From Cecembia calidifontis (lineage in GTDB: Bacteria; Bacteroidota; Bacteroidia; Cytophagales; Cyclobacteriaceae), in assembly GCF_004216715.1 (NCBI RefSeq), contig NZ_SGXG01000001.1, positions 3,394,501-3,458,500 of the forward strand: a DNA stretch of 64,000 nucleotides, written 5' to 3'. The first letter of the stretch is position 1. Each line of letters begins with the position of its first letter. A program made the translations under genes and the position numbers. Shown in pieces: positions 54,706 through 62,770 of the stretch. The notes below the pieces were generated by a model. It had not been told where the DNA came from, ran no database searches, and worked only from the letters and a program-made list of their open reading frames with translations.

Positions 54706-55224
54706 TTTGCCCTTTTTGGTTTATCAAAAATTTATGCCCAACAATTTTTGACTGAACAAGGCAATGTAGTTTTTATTTCCAAGGCTTCACTGAGCGAATT
54801 TGAAGGAAAATCAGATTTACTGCAGGGGCTAATTGATTTAGATAAAAACTTGTTGGACTTTTATCTGGATCTCAACACCTTAAAAACCGGTATTGGATTG
54901 AGGGACAGGCATATGAGGGAGAATTACTTGGAAACAAAAAAGTATCCTTTTGCTGAGTTTACAGGAAAAATACAGGAGATTCCAAGTTTGGAGCTTGGTC
55001 AGGAAAGACAAGTCCTTGCTAAAGGAAAATTCAAAATACATGGAGTTGAGCGGGAAATAGAAGTTCCTGGAAAGCTTAAAATGATTTCTTCACAGGAACT
55101 GAGCCTCACAGCAGATTTTAAAGTATTGCTTAGCGATTACAAAATATCTATCCCTAAGGTAATGTTTTATGAGCTGGCTGAAGAGCAGATAGTCAAAATC
55201 GATGCTGTCCTCAAGAAGAAATAA
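54706..55224 (+). pseudogene. YceI-domain protein, 3' part
   Basis: The YceI lipocalin-like domain is complete here: NVVFISKASLSEFEGKSD, DRHMRENYLETKKYPFAEF, KGKFKIHGVEREIEVPG. YceI proteins are periplasmic and bind isoprenoid-like ligands. The native start and half the signal peptide were separated by IS1595. An ATG at 54652 lies in the IS end and could give a fused product, without a proper signal. Confidence 0.88.
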
Positions 55225-55236
55225 CCCAACCACAAT

Positions 55237-56112
55237 ATGAACAAGTTTTTACTCTTCAACCTTTGCTTATTTGGGCTTTCTTTTGGCGCACAGGCTCAAT
55301 TGGAAAGAAAATTAGCCACGGAATCCCAGGAAGTGGAGCTGGTTTTTCATGCTCCTAGAAATATCAATCTTTTGACCGTAGAACCGCTGGATAACAATAC
55401 ACTTCATTTTTCCATTATGCATACTTTTGGTCCCCTGGAGGGTGGCATCCAAAATCTTTTTGGTCTGGATAATGGGGCAGTAATCCAGTTGAGTTTTGAA
55501 TATGCTTTTAGTGAGAAATTTTCACTGGGAGCAACCAGGCAAAGCAGAGACAAAGTGTATAACCTTTATGGTAGATGTCATATGCTCAAGCAGACCCAGG
55601 ACAATAAAATGCCGCTTTCCTTGTCTTTTATGGGAGGAGCTGGGGTAAATACTGCCGATTACAGGTTTTTACAATCAGAGAATCCGAGTTTTAGTGAGCG
55701 AAGCAGTTTTGCCTTTCAGGTAATGGCTGCCAGGAAATTTTCTGAAAAACTGAGCCTGCAGGTTTCACCGTTGATGGCCTATTTTGTCGATCCCAATCCC
55801 ATATTTTTAATTGAAGGTGATCAAAACCTTTACTTGGCCCTAGGCCTGAGCGGGAAGTATAAAATCAGCGGAAAAAGCTCCCTTACCATGCAATGGATAC
55901 CTAATTTGAACAATGACTTAAGAAACAATATAGGTTTTGGAATTGATCTGGAAGCTGGCGGACATGTATTTCAAATGTATTTTGTAACCTCTCAGCTATT
56001 GAATGAGCAATACTTATTGGCCGGGGGAAATGGGGCCCCAGGTGATCAGTTTAGATTGGGTTTTAATGTAAACCGTGTATTCGCGACCGGAAAGAGAAAA
56101 TCTTCTTGGTGA
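55237..56112 (+). CDS. DUF5777 family outer-membrane beta-barrel protein
   Basis: 291 residues. A signal peptide ends AQAQ, followed by a beta-rich barrel of about 270 residues matching DUF5777 (FHAPRNINLLTVE, MHTFGPLEGGIQNLFGLD). Probably outer membrane, function unknown. It starts 12 bases after the YceI stop, so it was the third gene of the Rieske-YceI-DUF5777 operon and may now be expressed only from within the IS. Confidence 0.82.
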   Translation: MNKFLLFNLCLFGLSFGAQAQLERKLATESQEVELVFHAPRNINLLTVEPLDNNTLHFSIMHTFGPLEGGIQNLFGLDNGAVIQLSFEYAFSEKFSLGATRQSRDKVYNLYGRCHMLKQTQDNKMPLSLSFMGGAGVNTADYRFLQSENPSFSERSSFAFQVMAARKFSEKLSLQVSPLMAYFVDPNPIFLIEGDQNLYLALGLSGKYKISGKSSLTMQWIPNLNNDLRNNIGFGIDLEAGGHVFQMYFVTSQLLNEQYLLAGGNGAPGDQFRLGFNVNRVFATGKRKSSW

Positions 56113-56189
56113 AATTTTCAAGACATTTTGTGTCTTAAATTTTCCAAGCAACTCAGAAATTCCCTATATTTTGCCAATTGATATAGAAA

Positions 56190-57107
56190 ATGGCAAAATC
56201 AAACAGCATAGATCAACAGAAAATTTTACGGGATTTCCGCTTGATCAACTTATTGAGAGGGAACATAGGCAAGCCCGTACATAAATTGGCAGAATCTTTA
56301 GACACGGATCCCAGGACAATTTACCGATATTTTAAATTATTGGAAGCATTGGGTTTTGAGATTGAAAAGAAGCATTCCAAATTTCGGATAGTGGACCGTG
56401 TAGAGCATCCTGAAGCTTTTTCATTCGGTACTTTCAATGATGAGGAGATTGAATTTTTGAACCAGGTCATCAGTAAATCGGGAAAAAAGAACTTATTAAA
56501 AGAATCCATCCTTCAAAAAATCAATATCCGCTCTGATTTTCGTCAAAGCGTGGACCAGCTGTTCAATGCCAAATTGGGTATTTCTGTAGACTTGCTTTCC
56601 AAGGCCATCAAGGATGAAAACCAGGTTATTTTACATGATTATTATTCTCTGAGCTCTGATTCTGTGTCAGACAGGTTGATCGAACCGGTGGCATTCACCA
56701 CCAATTTTGATTTCATTTATGCCCTTGAAGTAGAAAGTAAGGAAATGAAGTTATTCAAAATCGAAAGGATAGGCGAGGTGCTATTAACATCTAAGCCCTT
56801 CAAATACCAATCCCTTCACCAGCCATTAGAACAGGGTTTATTCGGGTTTTCTGGCAAAAGCCAGTTTCCGGTCCATCTCAAATTAAGCAAAAAAGCTTTC
56901 CAATTGATGATGGAAGAATATCCTGATGCCAAGCCATTTACTTATACAAAAAATAGAAACCAATACTTTTTTGAGGGCAAAATTCCTCAGCTTCCGGGTT
57001 TGGCCAGATTCATTTTGGGACTTCCCGGAGAAATCAAGGTATTGGAAGGAGAGGAGTTGAAGGATTACCTCAAGGAACAATTGAAAAAGCTGGATAGTAT
57101 GTTTTAA
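56190..57107 (+). CDS. WYL-domain transcriptional regulator
   Basis: 305 residues: N-terminal winged helix-turn-helix (KILRDFRLINLLRG...DTDPRTIYRYFKLLEALGFEI), then a WYL domain (about 135-215), and a C-terminal WCX-like segment. WYL proteins sense small ligands or nucleic-acid signals and control nearby genes. It is 77 bases downstream of the DUF5777 gene, on the same strand, and a terminator follows. Confidence 0.85.
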   Translation: MAKSNSIDQQKILRDFRLINLLRGNIGKPVHKLAESLDTDPRTIYRYFKLLEALGFEIEKKHSKFRIVDRVEHPEAFSFGTFNDEEIEFLNQVISKSGKKNLLKESILQKINIRSDFRQSVDQLFNAKLGISVDLLSKAIKDENQVILHDYYSLSSDSVSDRLIEPVAFTTNFDFIYALEVESKEMKLFKIERIGEVLLTSKPFKYQSLHQPLEQGLFGFSGKSQFPVHLKLSKKAFQLMMEEYPDAKPFTYTKNRNQYFFEGKIPQLPGLARFILGLPGEIKVLEGEELKDYLKEQLKKLDSMF

Positions 57108-57129
57108 ACATCTGATTTCCTCAAAAAAC

Positions 57130-57159
57130 AAATCCCACAAAAATGAACTTGTGGGATTT
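57130..57159. terminator. Terminator after the WYL regulator gene
   Basis: AAATCCCACAA (57130-57140) pairs perfectly with TTGTGGGATTT (57149-57159), 11 pairs, followed by T-rich DNA. Confidence 0.85.
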
Positions 57160-57214
57160 TGATTTTTGCTGTATCCGTATTGCCTACCAATGCCAGATTG
57201 TTGAAACTTTACCT

Positions 57215-58750
57215 TTAGTTCTGATGTTCATCTCTTAATAAATCGTTGACAGTTTTTACGGGATTAAAAGTAATCAGTGGCACCTCTACAAATATGGTAT
57301 TCCATCCTGCCATGGATCCGTTCCAAAGGCCTGGCAATTCCAGGGCTTTCAAGGCCCTTCCACTTTTTGATTTTTCTGTGATAAAACCTGTCCTCATGTC
57401 TCTGAATTTCAAAAGGTCGAATTTCTGACCTTTATAATCCTTCGTGGCACAGACCAGGTCCACAGGGTTGAAATGGGTAGAAGATTGCAAAATCTGTTTT
57501 TGTTTTGGGTCAGATAGATCTATTTGGGCGGTTTCGGCAATCTGTAAAGAAAGTGAACCATCATCTTCTTTCACCCAGAAAGGTCCTCCTCCGGGTTCCC
57601 CCGTATTCTTCACCATTCCACAAACCCTAAGGGGGCGGTTTAACTTACCATGAAGGAAACAAGCCTTTTCATCCCAGCTCATTTTTTGATAGCTTTCAGG
57701 AAGCTTGCCACTGCAATCTTTTGTGAAGACCTCTTCTGCCAATTTTACAGCGGATTCATCTTTGGAAGCATCCAGTCTTTTGAGGGCACCGAAGACTTTT
57801 TCCTGAACATCCAACAATAATCCCCCAATAGCGATTTTATAGTCTTTTGTTGTTGGTTTGAGACGATCAGGTACGACATTATCAATATTTTTGATGAATA
57901 TAATATCAGCATCGATGTCATTTAAGTTTTCCAATAATGCCCCGTGGCCTGCTGGCCTAAAAAGTACCGAACCATCTTCATCCACAAATGGGGTATTGTC
58001 CATATTTACCGCAATGGTGTCAGTTGATTTTTTTTGTTGGGAATAGGACACATCAAACTTCACATCAAATTCCCTTTCCAGCTTGGGCTGAATGGACGCC
58101 ACCTCTGCTTTGAATTTCTCTTCATGTTCCGGAGAAACTGTGAAGTGTAACCTGACGGTTTTTCCTGCACCTAAAGCATAGAGATACCCTTCTACAAAAT
58201 GCTCATAAGTTGGAGTCCTGTCATGGTCAGCGTAATGATGGAATTTAAGTAGTCCTTTTGGAAGTTGCCCATAGCCAAGGCCTTCTTCACTCAGTAAATG
58301 TTTGATAATCAATTGATATTGTTTATTACCCAATGCTTTTGCCAGACTAGAGCCAGCTTTTTGAAGACTTGCGTCCAGGTCATCATAAAAGGCAAAGCGG
58401 TCTATTTGTTGGATGAATTTCTGAACAAAAGCACTTTTGGAAATATCCCCGTCACCTTCCAAAAAGGAAAATAGGTCTTTAAACATTCGTGAAGCCGCAC
58501 CGCTTGCCGGAACGAATTTCACGATTTTTTTCTTTGCGATTTTTGAAGGATAAGTATCCTGGTAATATTTAATTTCCGTGTCTGAGAAAACTTTTATGCC
58601 ATTCCCAATGGTGGCAGCTTCCACAATCGGAAGGAATGGGAAGCCTTCCCGGAAGTTTTTTAATTGTTCCTTGACATTCTCCAGGGACATACCCTGCGCT
58701 GTAATCTGCTTTTCAAGCTCCTGATTCATGGTTAAAGTGATTTTTTTCAT
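57215..58750 (-). CDS. DUF4301 family protein
   Basis: 511 residues matching DUF4301 across its length: KFVPASGAASRMFKDLF near residue 80, HFTVSPEHEEKF near residue 203, RPAGHGALLENLNDIDADIIFIKNIDN near residue 265. The fold resembles nucleotidyltransferases, but the reaction is not known. It is 17 bases downstream of pxpC, so it may be cotranscribed. The start could also be the ATG at 58729. Confidence 0.82.
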   Translation of the reverse strand: MKKITLTMNQELEKQITAQGMSLENVKEQLKNFREGFPFLPIVEAATIGNGIKVFSDTEIKYYQDTYPSKIAKKKIVKFVPASGAASRMFKDLFSFLEGDGDISKSAFVQKFIQQIDRFAFYDDLDASLQKAGSSLAKALGNKQYQLIIKHLLSEEGLGYGQLPKGLLKFHHYADHDRTPTYEHFVEGYLYALGAGKTVRLHFTVSPEHEEKFKAEVASIQPKLEREFDVKFDVSYSQQKKSTDTIAVNMDNTPFVDEDGSVLFRPAGHGALLENLNDIDADIIFIKNIDNVVPDRLKPTTKDYKIAIGGLLLDVQEKVFGALKRLDASKDESAVKLAEEVFTKDCSGKLPESYQKMSWDEKACFLHGKLNRPLRVCGMVKNTGEPGGGPFWVKEDDGSLSLQIAETAQIDLSDPKQKQILQSSTHFNPVDLVCATKDYKGQKFDLLKFRDMRTGFITEKSKSGRALKALELPGLWNGSMAGWNTIFVEVPLITFNPVKTVNDLLRDEHQN

Positions 58751-58767
58751 TTAAAAGCCTTAATATA

Positions 58768-59637
58768 TTACAAAATGCTAAATTTTATTTTGTCACCAGC
58801 TCTTTTTTGGCTCAGGACATTCAATGAAAAATTGTCCACCTGCAATATCCTGGGATAACCTCCTGTGACCTGTGCGTCCCGCATCAAGATGATCAGGTTA
58901 CCTCCTGGGGTAAGCTGAACTGTTCCGGGATAGACCGGAGCAGTCAATATCTGGGGTAAATCATTGGCTATTTCTTCTTTGAGTTGATAAGCCATTCTAT
59001 TGATCAGATCAGAAATGGTAAACGATTTTTTCAGGATGCGATTTTGTAGGAGATGGGGAAGCAGATGCCATTCTGGTCCGGGGTAAACATGGATCTGGTG
59101 GTTTCCATACCAATCGGATCTAACTTTAGCTTTGGGTTCCACTGAAGGATAAAACCTTTCTTCTTCTGATAGGTAGCAAATGGAATCATTCTTGATGATT
59201 TTGTCCCTAGGGGTGATATTTGGGTACCAGCTTTTGCTCCCTGCCACTTCTTCAGTCTCAAAGCCGCCTTGAATCCCCATATATAGCCATTGTCCTTTCT
59301 TGAAGTTTTTGATTTTGATCACATCTTCCTCTTCAATTTCAAGGATTTGCCCATTTTTGATGTTTTTCTTTTTATTCCAAATGATTTCCGCTTCAGCGCC
59401 CGCAAAAACAATTCTGGTTGGTCTTTCAAATACCATTTCAGGTCCCAAATTGGCCATTTCAAGGACTGATGCCCCTTTTTTGTTTTGCAATAAGAAATTT
59501 ACCTGGGCAAGGGAATACCGGTCCATGGCTCCCGAATAAGGGATTCCGAACTGGGCAAGATTGAAACGTCCGAGATCTTGGATACTCGTCATTAGTCCGG
59601 GCTTCGTAAAATGGATATAAGAGGGGATTTTAATCAT
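58768..59637 (-). CDS. pxpC: 5-oxoprolinase subunit PxpC
   Basis: 289 residues of the KipA/AHS2 family: QDLGRFNLAQFGIPYSGAMDRYS near residue 20, GAEAEIIW, and RDAQVTGGYPRI near residue 250. With PxpA and PxpB it hydrolyses 5-oxoproline to glutamate using ATP. It overlaps the end of pxpB by 8 bases. Confidence 0.9.
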   Translation of the reverse strand: MIKIPSYIHFTKPGLMTSIQDLGRFNLAQFGIPYSGAMDRYSLAQVNFLLQNKKGASVLEMANLGPEMVFERPTRIVFAGAEAEIIWNKKKNIKNGQILEIEEEDVIKIKNFKKGQWLYMGIQGGFETEEVAGSKSWYPNITPRDKIIKNDSICYLSEEERFYPSVEPKAKVRSDWYGNHQIHVYPGPEWHLLPHLLQNRILKKSFTISDLINRMAYQLKEEIANDLPQILTAPVYPGTVQLTPGGNLIILMRDAQVTGGYPRILQVDNFSLNVLSQKRAGDKIKFSIL

Positions 59638-60343
59638 TTTTCAGTTTATAATTCCCTTGTTGAACCTGTTCTTTAATTTGCCTGTAAGTATCCAAATCGA
59701 TTGGCTTGAACCTAATCAAATCACCCACTCTGGCAAATACCGGAGGATTTTTTTGGATATCAAAAAGAGGGATCGGGCATGAACCTATGGCATACCATCC
59801 TCCGGGGCTTTCCTGTGGATATATTCCAGTTTGCTGTCCTCCAATGGCCACAGTTCCTTTGGGAATCAATCTTTCTGGTCTTTCTTTTCTTTTGGTGTAC
59901 AAATGGGGATTCAGTCCGCCCAAGTACATAAAGCCCGGGAGAAATCCGTAGAAATGTAAAGTATAGACATTTTCACTGTGCATTTGAACCACATCCTCTG
60001 CTTTGAGTTTATGGATCTTTGCCAGCTGATCCAGGTCTTTCCCAAATTCACCGCCATATAATACGGGTATTGTCCAGGTTTTGGCAGCATCTTCATCTTG
60101 CGGCTCAGCAGGAATACGTTTAAACTCTTCAATTAAGTCTTGACAGTCCTGTTCCGAAATATCTTCTTGAAGCCTTAAAGAAAGGGTATGGTATCCTTTT
60201 CTGATCTCCTTTATTCCTTCCCCATATTCCTTTTCCAGATAATATTGGACCTTGATCAAAGCCCGTAATATTTCCTCAGAAATCAAAGGGGGCCAGATAA
60301 ATTCTACCAACTTGCTATGTGTTCTAAAAAAACGGATATCCAT
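59630..60343 (-). CDS. pxpB: 5-oxoprolinase subunit PxpB
   Basis: 237 residues of the KipI/AHS1 family: PVLYGGEFGKDLDQLAKI near residue 92, HFYGFLPGFMYLGGL near residue 129, ERLIPKGTVAIGGQQTGIYP, SPGGWYAIG. It follows pxpA by two bases and overlaps pxpC by 8 bases, in one minus-strand operon. Confidence 0.92.
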   Translation of the reverse strand: MDIRFFRTHSKLVEFIWPPLISEEILRALIKVQYYLEKEYGEGIKEIRKGYHTLSLRLQEDISEQDCQDLIEEFKRIPAEPQDEDAAKTWTIPVLYGGEFGKDLDQLAKIHKLKAEDVVQMHSENVYTLHFYGFLPGFMYLGGLNPHLYTKRKERPERLIPKGTVAIGGQQTGIYPQESPGGWYAIGSCPIPLFDIQKNPPVFARVGDLIRFKPIDLDTYRQIKEQVQQGNYKLKND

Positions 60344-60345
60344 TC

Positions 60346-61068
60346 TTAAAAGGTAAGGTTTTTTCTTAGGCTTTTCAAGATTTCGAAGGCATTCGGGTTG
60401 TCACCGTGAATACACAGGGTGTCTGCCTGGATGGGGATTGCTGCGCCGTCCAGGGTTATTATCCTTTTGTAAATGACCATGTTTTCAACATGGGCCAAAG
60501 CCAAATTGGGATCGGTGATTATAGCTTGGGGATGGCTACGGGGAACCAGGCTATAATCCTGAAGGTAATTCCTGTCTGCAAATACTTCGAGCATGACAGC
60601 TAATCCTTTTTCCCTGGCCATTTTTTCGAGTATTGAATGAGGAGGACAATACAAAATGGCATTTGAGAAACTAGATTTTATCAATTCCGTAACCATTTCA
60701 GCCAATTCAGGGTGCTTTGCAGCCTCATTGTACAAGGCTCCGTGCAGTTTGATGTGGTGCATGGGATGATGAATGCAAAGGGAAATATTCAGAAAACTTC
60801 TGATTTGCTGGGAAAGGCTTTCTCTGAGATCTTTCAATGATATGTCTATTACTTTTCTACCAAAATTTTCCCGGTCAGGATAGGAGGGATGAGCGCCTGG
60901 TTTGACTTTGAATTGTTTAGCCAATAAAAGAGTGGCCACCATGCTGTCTTCATCTCCCGTGTGGCCTCCGCAGGCAATGTTACAACTTTGGATCAAGGGC
61001 ATAAGTAAGGCATCATTATCCAATCCTTCCCCTAAATCACAATTGATATCCAAATTCATTTTTTCCAT
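60346..61068 (-). CDS. pxpA: 5-oxoprolinase subunit PxpA (LamB/YcsF)
   Basis: 240 residues. It starts MEKMNLDINCDLGEG, with the LNCDLGE and SCNIACGGHTGD motifs typical of the LamB/YcsF family, then PGAHPSYPDRENFGR and HIKLHGALYN. It is the catalytic subunit that opens the ATP-activated 5-oxoproline ring, and it is first in the pxpABC operon. Confidence 0.93.
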   Translation of the reverse strand: MEKMNLDINCDLGEGLDNDALLMPLIQSCNIACGGHTGDEDSMVATLLLAKQFKVKPGAHPSYPDRENFGRKVIDISLKDLRESLSQQIRSFLNISLCIHHPMHHIKLHGALYNEAAKHPELAEMVTELIKSSFSNAILYCPPHSILEKMAREKGLAVMLEVFADRNYLQDYSLVPRSHPQAIITDPNLALAHVENMVIYKRIITLDGAAIPIQADTLCIHGDNPNAFEILKSLRKNLTF

Positions 61069-61129
61069 TACCTGCTAATTTATCCAATAGCTGGCAAACT
61101 TGAGTTTTTAATCGAAACTTTTAATTGAT

Positions 61130-61137
61130 TAACTTTG
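61130..61137 (+). promoter_or_regulatory. Promoter -7 box before the thioesterase gene
   Basis: TAACTTTG fits TAnnTTTG, 18 bases before the ATG at 61156. It excludes the longer TTG start at 61135, which lies inside the box. No good -33 element is seen at the usual distance. Confidence 0.45.
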
Positions 61138-61155
61138 GGAAAATTTTATCCAGCC

Positions 61156-61671
61156 ATGTTTGAATACAACCCGGAAAAACACTATCCAAAAGAGACAGAA
61201 AGCAGGGTCGTCATCCGCTTTCAGGATTGCGATCCCCTTCAACACCTGAACAATGCCAAATACTTTGATTATTTTTTTAATGCCAGGGAGGATCAGGTCC
61301 CCAAACTCTATGGCTTGGAAATGATTGATATGATCCATAAATATAAAGCAGCTTGGGTGGTGTACAATCACAACATTTCTTATGTCAGACCGGCAAGGGT
61401 TGGTGAATGGGTCCGGATCATGAGCCGCCTGCTTTGGTATAATCACAATACGGTGGTATTGGAGTATTACATGACAGATGATACGAAAAAAGAACTCAAA
61501 ACGGTGTTATGGACCACAATGCGTTATGTGACCATCAAAGAAGGGAAATCTACTGACCACTCAGGGGCTGTTCTTGATTTTCTTAGGGCTACTTCAGAAA
61601 ATCTTGATATTGCCAATTTGACAATATCAGAAAGGGTTAAATCCCTGAAGCAAAAACTCTTGGAAGCTTGA
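61156..61671 (+). CDS. Acyl-CoA thioesterase, hot-dog fold (4HBT type)
   Basis: 171 residues from ATG 61156. The 4-hydroxybenzoyl-CoA-thioesterase motif is visible: FQDCDPLQHLNNAKYFDYF near residue 23, with the catalytic Asp region, then AAWVVYNHNISYVRPARVGEW. It hydrolyses acyl-CoA esters; the acyl chain is unknown. It is divergent from pxpA and followed by a weak terminator. Confidence 0.85.
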   Translation: MFEYNPEKHYPKETESRVVIRFQDCDPLQHLNNAKYFDYFFNAREDQVPKLYGLEMIDMIHKYKAAWVVYNHNISYVRPARVGEWVRIMSRLLWYNHNTVVLEYYMTDDTKKELKTVLWTTMRYVTIKEGKSTDHSGAVLDFLRATSENLDIANLTISERVKSLKQKLLEA

Positions 61672-61693
61672 AAAGATGCCCGATACAATACAC

Positions 61694-61723
61694 AACCTGT
61701 GCGCTACCGTACAGGTTATTTTT
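61694..61723 (+). terminator. Terminator after the thioesterase gene
   Basis: AACCTGT (61694-61700) pairs with ACAGGTT (61711-61717) around a 10-base loop, followed by ATTTTTTG. Confidence 0.7.
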
Positions 61724-62046
61724 TGAGTTTGATTTTTGGCATCAGCAAAAAAAAAAAAAATCAAAATTATTTTTTTACAAATCTGGAATAAGCATGCAAC
61801 CTGAAAGGGGTGTTGAAAAATGAAGGAATCTGGATCAATTTGTCCGCTGGTCAAACAAAAGAATAAAAGATTGTTCGTTCCCGGAACAAGTTTACCTGGG
61901 TTTTTCACTTTTTGAAAACTTCCTGCAAATAATGAATAAGTGTTTTTTGAGATGGTCGAGGATTTTTTTTGCTACCTGTTCAAAGCCACTTTTTGAATTG
62001 GTACAGATCATGAATAAAGGATAGTACCAACTTAAATAACCACAAT
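61724..62046. other. AT-rich spacer before the 62047 gene
   Basis: About 320 bases including a run of 13 A residues. No gene, RNA or repeat is apparent. It should contain the promoter of the 62047 gene. Confidence 0.5.
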
Positions 62047-62628
62047 ATGAAAAAGATTTTAACTATGGCATTGATCGCAACACTAGGTTTGAGCGGTTTT
62101 GCCAATGCAGGAGATGAAAGTGTTGAAGCTTTGACCGAGGTCAGCAATAGCAACAACCGTGTAAAGGTAATCCTGAAAGAAGGATTGGGAAAAGTCAGAC
62201 TGGAAGTTTTGGATCTGCAAGGTAAGAAGTTACATCAGCAAACTGTTTTTGTGAAAAATGATGTGATGGTACCTTACAACCTTTCCGAGCTACCGGTAGG
62301 ACAATATCAGTTGAAAATTGAGGCCAACAACAAAGGTTTGGAGCCAGAGGTCGCTGTCTTTGATTTGGAAAGGAAATTGACTAAAGAGGAAATACCCTTG
62401 ATGGCTTACCGTAAAAACCTTGATGATGATTCCATCAAACTTACGGTGATTGGATTGGATGAACCGGGTGTGACAGTTGCCATAGCAGACCGCAGCGGTA
62501 AGAAGATTTTTGAAGAAAAAATCATGCAGACAGGAGCCTTTTCCAAAATCTATTCTTTCAGGAATTTTAAAGCCAATGATGTTTCGGTACAAGTGACCGA
62601 TGCGAAAGGTAAGTCAAGAATTTTTTGA
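62047..62628 (+). CDS. Secreted protein with two beta-sandwich-like repeats
   Basis: 193 residues. A signal peptide ends FANA, then two related units of about 65 residues (VRLEVLDLQGKKLHQQ near residue 57; VTVAIADRSGKKIFEE near residue 142) follow. Each resembles the strands of a type IX sorting domain (VLDLQGKKL-type), but it lacks a typical C-terminal end of such a domain. Function is unknown. A clear terminator follows. Confidence 0.6.
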   Translation: MKKILTMALIATLGLSGFANAGDESVEALTEVSNSNNRVKVILKEGLGKVRLEVLDLQGKKLHQQTVFVKNDVMVPYNLSELPVGQYQLKIEANNKGLEPEVAVFDLERKLTKEEIPLMAYRKNLDDDSIKLTVIGLDEPGVTVAIADRSGKKIFEEKIMQTGAFSKIYSFRNFKANDVSVQVTDAKGKSRIF

Positions 62629-62653
62629 TTTTCCCTAAACCACTTTTAACCAG

Positions 62654-62684
62654 AATCCGGCTGATCTTTTGGCCGGATTTTTTT
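62654..62684 (+). terminator. Terminator after the 62047 gene
   Basis: AATCCGGC (62654-62661) pairs with GCCGGATT (62672-62679) around a 10-base loop, then TTTTTTG. Confidence 0.85.
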
Positions 62685-62770
62685 GTTTTTTATACAGGTG
62701 GCATGTTTTCTTTCAGTTTCTTTTTCATTTTTGATCCATCAAATCGGAATCAAAACCCAAACAAAGTTTT

